In this document: in pieces, positions 35,078 to 45,125 of the stretch | Layout of the letters: each line of letters opens with the position of its first letter | Position numbering within the stretch: the stretch's first letter is position 1 | NCBI GenBank assembly: GCA_963840535.1 | Contig: CAWIZJ010000069.1 | Coordinates: 1-64,000 of the forward strand | Source: VAZQ01 sp963840535 | GTDB lineage: Bacteria > Pseudomonadota > Alphaproteobacteria > Rhizobiales > Xanthobacteraceae | DNA length: 64,000 nt | Reading direction: 5' to 3' | The notes under the pieces: generated by a model | The model's input: the letters and a program-made list of their open reading frames with translations, nothing else | What the model was told of the DNA's origin: nothing | Database searches by the model: none | Made by a program: the position numbers and the translations under genes

Positions 35078-36288
35078 ATGAACAAGGAGCCGAGCGCGCC
35101 CGTCGCCCCCGCAAGAAGCGACATCGACTACCACCTGCTTGTCCCGTTCCTGGCCCACGTCACCCTCACCCAGACGCTCATCCTGATCATCAGGATCACC
35201 ACCTCCTACCGGGCGCTCGAGCTCGGCCTCCCCGTGCTCTGGCTCGGCATCATCGCCACCGGCTTCGCCATCGTCCCGGCCTTCACTGCCCTCCAGGTCG
35301 GGCGCTGGATCGACCGCGGCAATGACGCCAAGGCCAACTGGATCGGGTCCTCGCTCGTCCTGATGGCCTGCGTCGGATTCTGGGCGTGGCCGCAATCGGC
35401 CCTCCACCTCGTCGCCTTCAGCGTGCTGCTGGGCTTCGGCCACATGTTCTGCATGGCCGGCCACCAGATGCTGGCGGTGCGATCGGGCGGGACGCGCAGC
35501 CGCGAAACCGCGCTCGGCTACTACATGGTGGCGGCCTCGATCGGGCAGGGGCTCGGCCCGTTCGTCGTCGGCTGGCTGGGGGGCTCTGCCGCGCTACCGC
35601 CGACGCAGACGCTTTTCACGATCGGACTGGGCATCGCGGCGGCGAGCGTGCTCGTCGCATTCCTGGTGCGACCGGCCCGCTTGATGCCCAAACCGTACGA
35701 TTCCGGCCATTCCATTCCGATCGGACAGCTGTTCAAGCTGCGCGGCTTTCCGATGGTGATGCTGTCCAGCGTGGTGACGGTCACCTCCCTCGACCTCCTG
35801 GTGATCTATCTGCCGGCGCTGGGCGCGGAGCGACAAATCGATTCCCACCACATCGGTCTCTTGTTGACGGTCCGTTCGGTGGCATCGCTGGTCTCGCGCG
35901 CGTTCTATGCCAGGCTGATCTTCGCCATCGGCCGCGGGCCGCTGACACTCGTGAGCATGCTCGGCAGCGCGCGCGGGATTTCTCGTGCTGGCCATTCCGC
36001 TCCCTCTGCCCGGCAATGTATGTGGTTCTTACCATGCTCGGCTTTGCGATGGGCATCGCCTCGACACTGACCATCTCGGGCGTGGTTCATCTCGCACCGG
36101 CGCAGGCCTGCGGCACGGCGCTCACCCTGCGGATGACCGGCAACCGCGTCGGCCAGATCGTGTTTCCCGCGCTCGCCGGGCTGCTCGCGGCAGCGACCGG
36201 GGTGGCGGGGATTCTGCTGGCGCTGGGCTTCGGCCTGGCCGCCTCCGGGATCGCCGTCGCGATGAGCCAGCCGCCGCCTACCTCTTGA
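35078..36288 (+). CDS. MFS transporter (two frameshifts)
   Basis: A major facilitator with about 12 membrane segments: LGIIATGFAIVPAFTALQVGRWIDRG is the characteristic loop between helices 2 and 3, followed by GFGHMFCMAGHQMLAV. The frame breaks near 35965-35977 and again near 36007-36014; each break is fixed by removing one base, giving about 402 residues and the C-terminal helices (MYVVLTMLGFAMGIAST, FPALAGLLAAATGVAGILLALGFG). The ATG at 35078 is preferred because the upstream in-frame sequence is not membrane-like. It is co-directional with the TRAP binding-protein gene, 12 bases downstream. Its substrate is unknown. Confidence 0.78.
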
Positions 36289-36300
36289 ACGGACGAGGAC

Positions 36301-37240
36301 GTGCGCATGGGCGACCCGATCCAGATTCGCATGGGTGGTTACGGTCCGCCCAGCACCGGCTTCAGCCGGGCGCTGAAACACATCGGCGACCGGCTCAGTG
36401 CCGAATTCGCCGGCCAGGTCGAGATCAAGTATGTCTGGAACATCATGGATCTCGGCTATCGCGCCGAGGACATCCTGTGGCTGGTCGAGCACGGCCTGCT
36501 GACGCTCGGCTACCAGTCCTCGAGCTATCTGACGGATCGGGTGCCCGAGCTCGGTTTCGTCGACCTGCCGTTTCTGTTCGCCAACGCCGGCACCGCGCGC
36601 GCCGCAATGGACGGTGCGCTCGGCGACCGGCTCGCGCGCAGGATCGAGGAGCAGGTGAGCTATCGCGTGCTCGGCTGGTTCGAGAACGGTTTCCGGCACA
36701 TCTCGAATCGCGTGCGGCCGGTGCGCATGCCTGCCGACCTCGAGGGCCTGCGCATCCGTGTGCTGCCGAGCAAGGTGCAGGAACGAACCTTCGCGTTGCT
36801 GGGGGCATCGCCGATGCGCATGGATCTCACCCAGGCGATCGAGATGATCAAGGCCGGCTCCATCGACGCGCAGGAGAACCCGCTCACGAACACGGTGACC
36901 TACGGCGTGCACAAGTTCCATCGATTCCACACGCTGAGCAATCACTTCTACATTTCGCGGCCGATCTTTCTCAATCGCACGGCGTTCGACGGCTGGCCCG
37001 ACGAACTCCAGCAGGCCATGCGCACCGCCGTGAGGGAAGCGGTCGTGTACCAGCGCGCGTTGCACGCCGAGGAGGAGGAAGACGCGCGAAAAGCCATTGC
37101 AATGCACGGCTGCGAGGTGGTCGAGCTGACGCCCGGGCAGCACGCCGCCTTCGCGAGCTGCGGTGAGGCCCCTGCTCGACGAAGCGCGAAGAACCTATGG
37201 TGCCGAGCTGTTCGGGCTCGCGGCGGGGGGAGCGAAATAG
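36301..37240 (+). CDS. TRAP transporter substrate-binding protein DctP-like (frameshifted C-terminus)
   Basis: A DctP-family binding protein (IMDLGYRAEDILWLVEHGLLTLGY, LPFLFANAGTARAA, GLRIRVLPSKVQERTFALLGASP, DAQENPLTNTVTYGVHKFH). The reading frame breaks near 37154-37161; removing one base continues it as AVRPLLDEARRTYGAELFGLAAGG to a TAG at 37238, giving about 312 residues. The start is a GTG at 36301 or ATG at 36307. No signal peptide is visible, although these proteins are normally periplasmic. It is separated from its probable DctQM partners by the divergent acyl-CoA synthetase and MFS genes. Confidence 0.8.
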
Positions 37241-37303
37241 CGATTCCACGTCCTGCACCGTGCGCCATGTATCCCTGTCGCCAGGCAGCCGAGGCACCCC
37301 GCG

Positions 37304-37831
37304 CTACCCTCGTCGCTCGTCGGGCTCCGCGAGGATCAGAGCCCAGAATACCTTGTATTTCGACTTCGGTGCATAGACCGCAGCGATGCCGATGCGCGTC
37401 GCCCCCCCGAGCAGCATGTTGGCGCGATGCGGAGGCGAATCCCGCCAGCCCGAGAACGCCTCAGCCAGCGTATGATAGCCGGCGCTGATGTTCTCGGCCG
37501 CGGCCTTGGCGCGGTAGCCCTGCGCCTTGAGCCGGTCGTTGAACGCGCGGGCGACGTTGTGGTCGAGCTTGTCGCGGCCCGCCATGGCTTGCGCCTGCGC
37601 CTCGGCGAGCCTCATCAGCTCGGGATCGACGCTGACGCCGCTCAAGCCATTGTTGGCCCGGTAACCGGAAATCATCGACGCCGCGCTGGCTGCGTCGATC
37701 TGCGCTCCGGTCGTTGCCAAGCTGCGATAGAAACTCGGTTCGGTAGGCAAGTCGCGCTCGCCGGCGCAGGCGCACAGCAGTGCCAGCGCGGTGACGGTGC
37801 CCAGGCGTGCACTATGGTGCAGAAGCCGCAT
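37304..37831 (-). CDS. CAP (SCP/PR1) domain lipoprotein
   Basis: The 175-residue protein starts with a hydrophobic leader ending in LLCACAG, a loose lipobox with Cys available for lipidation. The CAP domain follows (MISGYRANNGLSGVSVDPELMRLAEAQ, DHNVARAFNDRL, AAENISAGYHTLAEAFSGWRDSPPHRANML). These contain the conserved His and Glu of the CAP cavity. Bacterial CAP proteins are envelope proteins with unclear function. It is 74 bases from the MscS-like gene in the same direction. Confidence 0.83.
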   Translation of the reverse strand: MRLLHHSARLGTVTALALLCACAGERDLPTEPSFYRSLATTGAQIDAASAASMISGYRANNGLSGVSVDPELMRLAEAQAQAMAGRDKLDHNVARAFNDRLKAQGYRAKAAAENISAGYHTLAEAFSGWRDSPPHRANMLLGGATRIGIAAVYAPKSKYKVFWALILAEPDERRG

Positions 37832-37905
37832 CGGGATGTCCCCAGGATCCCCTATGCCGCCCATCCTGCGGTAGGAGCATGGCGGAAGCGTGGAGGCCCC
37901 GCCTT

Positions 37906-40281
37906 TTAGCTTTCCCCGTCCTGGCGAAGCCGCACCTCGCTCTGCGGATGGGGAATGACGATACCCGTGGCTCGAAAACGGCGCAGGATGGCGAAATGCA
38001 GGTCGCTGCGGGTGACGAGCGCAGCATCGACGTTGTCCACAAAGGCCCGCAACTCGAATTCGAGTGCCTTGTCCCCGAAAGCGAGCAGAAACGCGCCCGG
38101 CGCAGGCAGCTTGAGAATCCGCGGATGCTCGTCGGCGCAGGCAAGCAGGATGCCGCGCACCCGATCGGGATCGCTGTCGTAACCGACGCCGACCTTGACG
38201 ATGATGCGGCCGGTCGCGTTGGCATGCGTCCGGTTCTTCACCGGCCCGGTGATGAACTCCGCGTTGGGAATGATGACGCTGGCACGATCGGCGGTCTCGA
38301 TCTCGGTCGCGCGCACACGGATGCGGCGTACATGGCCTTCCTCCCCCTTCACCACCACCAGGTCGCCGACGCGGATCGGCCGCTCGGTCAACAGGATCAA
38401 GCCCGAGATGAAATTCGACACGATCGACTGCAGCCCGAAGCCGATGCCCACCGAAAGGGCGCCGGCAATCAGCGCGACCTTCTGGAGGTCGATGCCGAGC
38501 TGCGACAGCGCGAGCACGATCGCCGTGATGATGCCGACATAGCCGAAGATCGCGGCGATCGACTGCTGCAGGCTCGGCTCGAGCTCGGTGCGCGGCAGGA
38601 TTTGCCGTTCGAGCCAAGCCTGCAGCGCGCGTGTGACGATCAGGGCGACCAGCAGGATCACCACAGCGGTCAAGAACGCCGCGAACGACACGTTGAGCTC
38701 GCCGATCCGGAAACCGGCCGCGACCCTGCGCAGGGTGTCCTGAAAATCGGCGGACGTAGCCTCCAGCGGACCGATCACCAGGACGAGCGCCCCCACGATC
38801 AGGACCATGCAGATGATCCCGGACAGCAGGTTCGCAATCAGGCCGAGCCGCCGCGGATTGACCCCGATACTCGCTGCGATCGCCCGGCTGCGCGGTGCAT
38901 CGGCATCGAGCCGATCGACGAGCGCGGTATGGGTCAGCACGAGCAGAAGATACAGCACGCCGATGATGGCGATGGTCGTCAGCAGCCGTGTAGCGAGGAA
39001 GGCGGCAAAGCCGGCGTAGCCGGCGATCAGGGCGATGATGATCGCCGCCAGGACCAGCCAGGCCACGGCGCGCAGCCACTGCGCGCGCGGAGCGGCGGCG
39101 GCATCCGGTATGTCGGCGCTCGGCGAGAACAGGAGCAGGTGCAGCAGGAGACCACTGATCGCCAGCGCAAACAGCATACTGGTGGCGATCGTGAGCACCG
39201 GCGCCGCATCCAGCACCTTGTGAACGACGAGCAGAAAAAGCAGCGCCGCCATCGATCGCGCGCCCCACACGAGATGGCTCGTAAACGTTCGTGCCGCTTG
39301 GTCGTCGAGGGCAACGAGACGGCGCCACGGCGCTTCGGCCGCGAACACTCCGCTCGCGACTGCGCGCCCCAGTGCCGCGACCGCCACGGCAATACCCAGG
39401 CCGAACGCGATCTCGAACCAGCGGTCCGACAGCAACCGATAGGCATCGAGCACTGCGATCACGACCGCCGCCGTGAGCGGGCCGGTCACCGCGATACGCA
39501 CGAACGCGCCGATAGAGGCGAGGGCCCTCGCGAAGGCTCCTTCCCTCCCCTCGGCCGGCCGCGGACGCACCGGCGCGACGACCCGTCTCTGCCACCATCG
39601 CCACAGCATCGCCATGGCGATTCCGAGCACGGCCAAGGTCACCGCCGCCATGGCTGCTCGAAGGAGGACGTCATGGTCCGACAGCGTATCCAGCGTGGAC
39701 TTGAGCCACTCGCCGATGACCCCGGCCTCCTCGCCGAAGGCCTTGGCGGCATCGATCCAGAAGAACGGCGAGAGAATGCTGGGAGACTGCACGAACAGCT
39801 GCTGGGCGTGGAGGGAGCGTCGCCGCTCGGCGATCTGCTCTGCGAGCTCGTCGGCGCGCGCGGTCAGAAGACGTGCCTGCTTCAGGTGGGCGTCGAGCTC
39901 GCTGAATTCAGCGCCGAGACGCGCACGTTCGGCGACAATGGATGCGCTCTCCGGCGGCGCGCCACTCGCCGGGGCGGGACCCAACTGCTCGAGGTGCAAC
40001 TCGACCTGGGCGGCACGCGGCTCGAGGTCGGCGATCGTCGCATCCAGAGCGGCGCGCACGGGAACCACGCTTTGCCCGAGCTCGAACAGGGCCTGGACCG
40101 ACGAACCCTCGCGCTTGAAGCTCGCATCGATGCGATCGAGCGCCATACGGGCCGCCCCCAGCTCGGCGGGCTCGCTCGCCTGCTGCGCCGAGAGCGCAGA
40201 GGCAAGCAGCAGCATCGCCGCCGCTGCTGCCCCTGCAACGAGCGCGCGCAACACACGAAGCCGGGCACAAGGACGTAGCAT
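37906..40281 (-). CDS. MscS-family mechanosensitive channel with DUF3772
   Basis: The 791-residue protein starts with a signal peptide (MLLLASALSAQQ region) and a periplasmic helical DUF3772 domain (about residues 40-200). About nine transmembrane helices follow, ending in the MscS pore and beta domain (GIGFGLQSIVSNFISGLILLTERPIRVGDLVVV, DRASVIIPNAEFITGPVKN). Large MscS channels of this type open under membrane tension to release solutes after osmotic downshock. The ATG at 40281 is chosen because it is followed immediately by the signal sequence. It is transcribed with the CAP protein gene. Confidence 0.88.
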   Translation of the reverse strand: MLRPCARLRVLRALVAGAAAAAMLLLASALSAQQASEPAELGAARMALDRIDASFKREGSSVQALFELGQSVVPVRAALDATIADLEPRAAQVELHLEQLGPAPASGAPPESASIVAERARLGAEFSELDAHLKQARLLTARADELAEQIAERRRSLHAQQLFVQSPSILSPFFWIDAAKAFGEEAGVIGEWLKSTLDTLSDHDVLLRAAMAAVTLAVLGIAMAMLWRWWQRRVVAPVRPRPAEGREGAFARALASIGAFVRIAVTGPLTAAVVIAVLDAYRLLSDRWFEIAFGLGIAVAVAALGRAVASGVFAAEAPWRRLVALDDQAARTFTSHLVWGARSMAALLFLLVVHKVLDAAPVLTIATSMLFALAISGLLLHLLLFSPSADIPDAAAAPRAQWLRAVAWLVLAAIIIALIAGYAGFAAFLATRLLTTIAIIGVLYLLLVLTHTALVDRLDADAPRSRAIAASIGVNPRRLGLIANLLSGIICMVLIVGALVLVIGPLEATSADFQDTLRRVAAGFRIGELNVSFAAFLTAVVILLVALIVTRALQAWLERQILPRTELEPSLQQSIAAIFGYVGIITAIVLALSQLGIDLQKVALIAGALSVGIGFGLQSIVSNFISGLILLTERPIRVGDLVVVKGEEGHVRRIRVRATEIETADRASVIIPNAEFITGPVKNRTHANATGRIIVKVGVGYDSDPDRVRGILLACADEHPRILKLPAPGAFLLAFGDKALEFELRAFVDNVDAALVTRSDLHFAILRRFRATGIVIPHPQSEVRLRQDGES

Positions 40282-40552
40282 TCTCGAGCTCCCCGCTGCG
40301 TCGGTCTCGCCCCGGGCACGGCGCCCTGTCAAGGGCGTCAACCCGGGCACGCGATCCGCTCGCCCGCATGCAGGCCGCACTCCACTTTCGCCGGTGCCGA
40401 TGTGGGCCACGGCCAATTGCGCCAACCGGATCGATCCGTAGAATGACGGGGACGAGCATCCAAGACCCCAGGGGCGCGCTCGGTGACAGGCCGCATTTTC
40501 CTGGAAGGCCGACCGGAGAATGCCGTCAGGGAAGACCGTCAGGGAGGACGTC

Positions 40553-41509
40553 ATGTGGCTTCGCGTAGCGATCATTCTCGCACTCCTGGGACTGTCGGAA
40601 AGCGCTGCGGCGCAGACCTGGCCGTCGAAGCCGATCCGGATCATCGTCCCATTCAGCGCCGGCAGTGGAACCGACATTGTGGCGCGGACGGTTGCCGATC
40701 AGCTCTCGATGCAGCTCGGACAGCCGATCGTGGTCGAGAACCGCGTCGGCGCCGGCGGCACAATCGGGGTCGGCGCGGTGGCCAAAGCCGAGCCCGATGG
40801 CCACACCCTGCTGGTGCACTCCACCACTCACGTGGTTGCCGCGTCGACCTATTCGAATCCGGGTTACGACACCGCGCGCGACTTTGCCGGCATAACGTCG
40901 TTGGCGAGCCTGCCGAACGTGCTGGTGGTGGCGCCGAACAAGTACAAGACGCTCAGGGATCTGGTCGATGCCGCCAAGGCCAAGCCCGGTACGATGAACT
41001 ACGCCTCCGGCGGCGCCGGCAGCGCAGCGCATCTCAACGGCGAGCGCTTCCGCATGGCGACCGGGCTCGAGCTGCAGCACATTCCCTACAAAGGCGGACC
41101 GGAGGGGCTCGCGGCGGTCATGGCCGGGGACTGCGAGTTCTACTTCATTCCGCTGCCGGCGGCGCGCGGCCTCATCGCCGGCGGCAAGCTCGCCGCGCTC
41201 GCGGTCAGCGGTGCCACTCGGGCCTCCGCGCTGCCGGACATCCCGACCACGGTGGAAGCGGGCTTCCCCAACTCCGAGTACAACTTCTGGGTCGGAATGT
41301 ATGCGCCGGCGGCGACGACGCGGGCGGTCGTCGACAAGCTCAATGCGGAGGTGTCGAAGGTTCTGCAGAACCAAGCCGTGAAGGAGAAGCTCGCCAACGT
41401 CGGGGGCGATCCTCTGTGGATGAAGCCGTCGGAATTCGATGCCTTCACCAGGAAGGAAATCGACGTGAATGCGGCATTGGTGAAGGCCGCGAATATCAAG
41501 GTGAATTGA
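40553..41509 (+). CDS. Tripartite tricarboxylate transporter substrate-binding protein (Bug/TctC family)
   Basis: The 318-residue protein has a signal peptide (WLRVAIILALLGLSESAAA) and the Bug family core: WPSKPIRIIVPFSAGSGTDIVAR, VENRVGAGGTIGVGAVAKAEPDG, YASGGAGSAAHLNGE and IPTTVEAGFP. Bug proteins bind carboxylates or small aromatic acids and often occur without a nearby permease, as here. The ATG at 40553 follows a GGGAGGA site and begins directly with the signal peptide. It is convergent with the iron-type binding protein gene, only five bases from its stop. Confidence 0.88.
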   Translation: MWLRVAIILALLGLSESAAAQTWPSKPIRIIVPFSAGSGTDIVARTVADQLSMQLGQPIVVENRVGAGGTIGVGAVAKAEPDGHTLLVHSTTHVVAASTYSNPGYDTARDFAGITSLASLPNVLVVAPNKYKTLRDLVDAAKAKPGTMNYASGGAGSAAHLNGERFRMATGLELQHIPYKGGPEGLAAVMAGDCEFYFIPLPAARGLIAGGKLAALAVSGATRASALPDIPTTVEAGFPNSEYNFWVGMYAPAATTRAVVDKLNAEVSKVLQNQAVKEKLANVGGDPLWMKPSEFDAFTRKEIDVNAALVKAANIKVN

Positions 41510-41514
41510 ACCGA

Positions 41515-42525
41515 CTACTGGAATATCTCGTTGAACCGGCGCTTGATCCGTGGAAGTTTCCTTTTCGATGTAGCCGTCGTCGACCGCAATGATCTTCAAG
41601 GTCTTGAGGTCGGGTGAACCTCCGGCGCGACGATGTCGATGCGTGAGGAATATCCGCCGTCGGCGGGAAAGATGGCCTGCGCGATGTCGCCGATCATGAA
41701 CTCCGCGAACAGCTTGGCGGCGTTCGGATTGGGCGATCCCTTGACCACCGAGGTTGGCGAGGGAATGACGAAAATACCATCCGACGGATAGAGCGTCTTG
41801 ATCGGGTGGCCCTCCTTCTTCAGGTCCGCGGCATAGGAGTCGGAGAGCTCCCACTGCGATCAGCCGCTCGCCGCGCTTGAGCGCGTCGGACACCTGCTGG
41901 TTGCCCTGGACGATCATGATGTCATTGGCCCTGAGCTTCTCATAGAACGCCCAGCCGCGCGCTTGCGACATCGTCCCGACCACCGACACTTGCAGCGAGG
42001 TGAACGACGGGTCTGCCATCACCATCTTGCCCTTGTACTTGGCGTCGAAGAGATTGTCCCAGGTCCGGGGCTCGTCGGCGAGGGCAATCTTGTCGCCGCG
42101 CAAATACTGCGTCATCATGTTGAGCCGCTGCGCCACGAACAGGCCGGATGCATCCTTGGCGGCATCGGGCACCTTGTCGAAATTCTTCGGCTTGAAGGCG
42201 ACGAACATGCCCTTCTTGCCGAGTGCCTTGGCCGCCGGGGGCTCCGAATGCGTGAGCACGTCCGCCGCGATGCGCCCGCATCCATCTCCTGCTGGAAGCG
42301 GCGCAGGATGGCGGAGCCGCCGGACCGGAACATCTCGACCTTGATGCCGGTCTCCCTTTGAAAGGCGTCGGCGATCTTCTGTCCCTGCGCGATCGGTGTC
42401 GAGGTGTACCAGACCACTTTCCCCTCGGTCTTCGCCTTGGCGACATCGACCGGGTCCTGGGCGCGCGCCGTCGCCGAAAAGCCTGTCGCCACCAGCAGCA
42501 TCGCCGAATAGATCGCGTTGGTCAT
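41515..42525 (-). CDS. ABC transporter substrate-binding protein, Fe(III)/AfuA type (four indels)
   Basis: The signal peptide (AMLLVATGFSATARA) and VVWYTSTPIAQGQKIADAFQRETGIKVE lie in the first frame. IAADVLTHSEPPAAKALGKKGMF continues in a second frame after a break at about 42274. Further breaks near 41848, 41618 and 41550 divide the C-terminus (LSDSYAADLKKEG, DLKTLKIIAVDDGY, RRFNEIFQ). Two need an extra base removed and two a base added, so the total stays in frame and the product is about 336 residues. The family binds Fe(III) or anionic compounds such as phosphonates. It is the last gene of an operon with a permease, an ATPase and a hydrolase. Confidence 0.78.
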
Positions 42526-42861
42526 TTTCGTCACGTCGTTTCCTCGCCTATTTCGAGCGGACAGCCCGGGATCGCGCAGCCATCATTCTGGCATGGGGCA
42601 GGCCGGCTTGGATTTCATAACGGCGAACTCATCCCTGCTCAACGGAGGTGCGTCATTGCGGCAGGGTCATCCGAAAGACGCTGCAACGGGCGCTTCGGTC
42701 GCCGTTTGTGGATTCGCCGGGGCAGGAACAGCGAAGGGACGCCGGAGGATACTGCGGACCGAAATCGCCCGCCTTAAGATTTTTGATGGGCGTGTTTTCG
42801 TACCACCGGGTGTTCGCGGAGTTTGATATATTAGTAAGGTTAACGGGAGCGGGGGCTCACA

Positions 42862-42948
42862 ATGGGATTGGAAGCTGCGGTTATCATCTTCGCGGTCGGC
42901 ATGGTCGGCTTCGTCTCCTTCGTAATCGCAGCATACTTGGCTTGCTAA
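42862..42948 (+). CDS. Putative 28-residue single-span membrane microprotein
   Basis: An ATG 10 or so bases after GGGAGCGGGGG opens an ORF of 28 residues that is almost entirely one hydrophobic helix (VIIFAVGMVGFVSFVIAAYLA). The upstream DNA has a TATATT box (42827-42832) but no clear -35. It lies alone between two minus-strand genes. The rest of the 42526-43011 gap shows nothing else. Translation is not proven. Confidence 0.4.
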   Translation: MGLEAAVIIFAVGMVGFVSFVIAAYLAC

Positions 42949-43011
42949 GCAATTCCTTGCGAAGCACGTCATCGGAGCGACCCGCACATATGCACCCCCC
43001 GGTCGAGGAGC

Positions 43012-43953
43012 TCAGTCTTGGTGCTCCCCGAGATAGACCGGCGCGGGCTGCGCGAAGAAGCTCGCCAGGATGTGGTGGCAAATGGCGTAGTTTTTCTGAT
43101 GAAACGACGCATGGGCGATTCCCGGCATCACGGCGAATTGCTTGTCCGGGTTCGGCAGCTTCTCGAAGAACTTCACCAGATCCTGAAAGCTCGCGATGCC
43201 ATCATACTGGCCACGCATGATGAGGGTGGGGGCTGCGATCTTCTCCGGATCGCAGACCGGCAGATTTGCGCACATGTCGACATAGGTGCCGGTCGGCACC
43301 GAGTCGTCGAGCGCGAGGATGGCGTCGGCAAAGGCCTCGATCACGACGTCGTCGGCGGTGCCGGGATGGTCGCGCTCGAAGATGGAGCGCACGAACTTGC
43401 GGTCGATGGGCCGCCGGTTCCTGGACCGGAATTCCGCCAGCCGCTTGCTGCGCTCGGCCAGCGTAGGGGAGCCTTCACCGGTCCACACCATGGCGTCGAG
43501 CGCGAGCCGGCCGACCATCTCGGGATGGCGCTGCGCGAACAGGGCGGCGCGCAACGCGCCCGACGAGATGCCATACACCAGTAGCGGGCGCCTCCCCCGC
43601 AGATCCTGGATATAGCTTGCAGCGGCGAAGCAGTCGTCGGCGCCGAAGGCGATGGGCGCGTTGTTGTCGCGGGTCTTGGTGGAGCGGCCGTAGCCCTCCA
43701 TGTCGACACACCAGGTGTCATAGCCGCGCGCCGCGAAGAAATCCATGACGGAGGAATCGGGGCGTCCGGGCACCTGCAGGTCGAACGTCGGCTGCGACGC
43801 CATGGACGAGCCGTGCACGAACAGGATGCGGCCGGACGGCCCGGACGGATCGCCCGCGTGCTTGTTCCACAGGAACAAGCGGACATCGCCACCCTTGCTG
43901 GTCCAATGCTCCTCGCCGCGGATGGCGGCGGCAGGCGAAACAGGCTTGTTCAT
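43012..43953 (-). CDS. Alpha/beta hydrolase
   Basis: The 313-residue hydrolase has the oxyanion region LFVHGSSMASQPTFD, CVDMEGYGRS, a nucleophile elbow GISSGALRA near residue 140, and a C-terminal PGIAHASFH with the catalytic His. The elbow (G-I-S-S-G) and lid region suggest an ester or amide substrate. The start at ATG 43953 (MNKPVSPAAAI) is preferred to an upstream extension. It sits inside an ABC importer operon, between the ATPase and binding-protein genes, so it may hydrolyse the imported compound, for example a siderophore ester or a phosphonate ester; that is inference. Confidence 0.85.
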   Translation of the reverse strand: MNKPVSPAAAIRGEEHWTSKGGDVRLFLWNKHAGDPSGPSGRILFVHGSSMASQPTFDLQVPGRPDSSVMDFFAARGYDTWCVDMEGYGRSTKTRDNNAPIAFGADDCFAAASYIQDLRGRRPLLVYGISSGALRAALFAQRHPEMVGRLALDAMVWTGEGSPTLAERSKRLAEFRSRNRRPIDRKFVRSIFERDHPGTADDVVIEAFADAILALDDSVPTGTYVDMCANLPVCDPEKIAAPTLIMRGQYDGIASFQDLVKFFEKLPNPDKQFAVMPGIAHASFHQKNYAICHHILASFFAQPAPVYLGEHQD

Positions 43954-44012
43954 GATCGCGCTCCGGACATACACAGCTACCCCTGTCAGTTCACAATGAC
44001 GGCGACCTCGGA

Positions 44013-45122
44013 TCAAGATGCTATCGCATCGCCGATCTCACGCCGAAAGACGGTGCACTGCCGGGCGTCGACCTCGACCGCAACCTCGTCGCCGATCTCG
44101 AACTGCTGCAGTGGATGTGTCTGTACCCGCAACACCCAGCCGGACGCGAGCGTCGCATAGTATTCGCTGATATTGCCGAGGAAGACGTGGTTGGTGATCC
44201 TCGCCCGCGCTCCGCCCGCGGCGCCGGCGCCGGCGCGGAGGCGGATGTTCTCCGGGCGGATCGCCACGTCGACGCTGTCACCCGGGGCGAGCCCGGCGAG
44301 CGCGGCAATGTCGAGCGCGAGCCCGGCGCCGAGCTCGACCTTGCCACCGCCGTTTGCGACCTTGCCGACCTTCCCCGGCACGAGATTCACCAGGCCCATG
44401 AAATCAGCGACCATCCGGCCAGCCGGGCGGCTGTAGACATCGAACGGCGTGCCGTATTGCTGCAGGCGTCCGCCGCTCATGACCGCGACATAGTCGGAGA
44501 GCGCGAGCGCTTCGGCCTGGTCGTGGGTTACATAAACGAAAGTGATACCGGTGCGGCGCTGCAGCTCCTTGAGCTCGCCGCGCATGCGCTCGCGCAGCTT
44601 GGCATCCAGATTGGACCGCGGCTCGTCGAGCAGCAGGATCGACGGCTCCACCACCAGCGAGCGCGCGAGTGCGACGCGCTGCTGCTGGCCGCCCGAGAGC
44701 TCGTTGGGGTAGCGGCCCTCCAAACCGGTGAGGTTGACCAGCGCCAGCGTCTCCTCGACCTTCTTCCTGGCCGCAGCCGTCGGGATCCGACGCAGCTTGA
44801 GGCCGAACACCACGTTCTCGAACACGGTCTTGTGCGGCCAGACGGCATAGTTCTGGAACACCATGCCCATGCCACGGGACTCCGGGGGCACTACTGTGTT
44901 AGGCGTCGACATCAGCCGACCACCGATCTCGATACTGCCCTGGTCCGGCGTGATGTAGCCCGCGATCAGGCGCAAGGTCGTGGTCTTGCCACAGCCCGAG
45001 GGGCCAAGCAGCGTGACGAACGAGTTGTCGGCGACGTCGAGATCGAGATCGGCGACCGCCGCCAAGCTCGCGTCGCGAGCTCCGTAGCGCTTCGACAATC
45101 CACGGATCGTAATGGCGGCCAT
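44013..45122 (-). CDS. ABC transporter ATP-binding protein (FbpC/PotA-like)
   Basis: The 369-residue ATPase contains Walker A GPSGCGKTT, Q-loop VFQNYAVWPH, signature LSGGQQQR, Walker B ILLLDEP and H-loop THDQAEA. A C-terminal TOBE_2 regulatory domain (DVAIRPENIRL region) follows. The D-loop neighbourhood reads DEPRSNLDA, with Arg where Leu is usual. Its start lies four bases after the permease stop on the minus strand, so the two are cotranscribed. It powers a Fe(III)-, putrescine- or phosphonate-type importer. Confidence 0.88.
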   Translation of the reverse strand: MAAITIRGLSKRYGARDASLAAVADLDLDVADNSFVTLLGPSGCGKTTTLRLIAGYITPDQGSIEIGGRLMSTPNTVVPPESRGMGMVFQNYAVWPHKTVFENVVFGLKLRRIPTAAARKKVEETLALVNLTGLEGRYPNELSGGQQQRVALARSLVVEPSILLLDEPRSNLDAKLRERMRGELKELQRRTGITFVYVTHDQAEALALSDYVAVMSGGRLQQYGTPFDVYSRPAGRMVADFMGLVNLVPGKVGKVANGGGKVELGAGLALDIAALAGLAPGDSVDVAIRPENIRLRAGAGAAGGARARITNHVFLGNISEYYATLASGWVLRVQTHPLQQFEIGDEVAVEVDARQCTVFRREIGDAIAS

Positions 45123-45125
45123 GGC

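Noticed and set aside
35905..37143. 412-codon frame on the minus strand
   Set aside because: It runs opposite to the MFS and TRAP binding-protein genes and shows no domain; it mirrors their codon bias.
37807..40278. Long open frame of 823 codons on the plus strand
   Set aside because: It is antisense to the MscS-like gene, has an Asp/Arg/Gln-rich composition without domains, and arises from the high third-position GC of the real gene.
42804..42832. Complete sigma-70 promoter before the 28-residue ORF
   Set aside because: The TATATT box is present but no acceptable -35 sequence lies 16-18 bases upstream.
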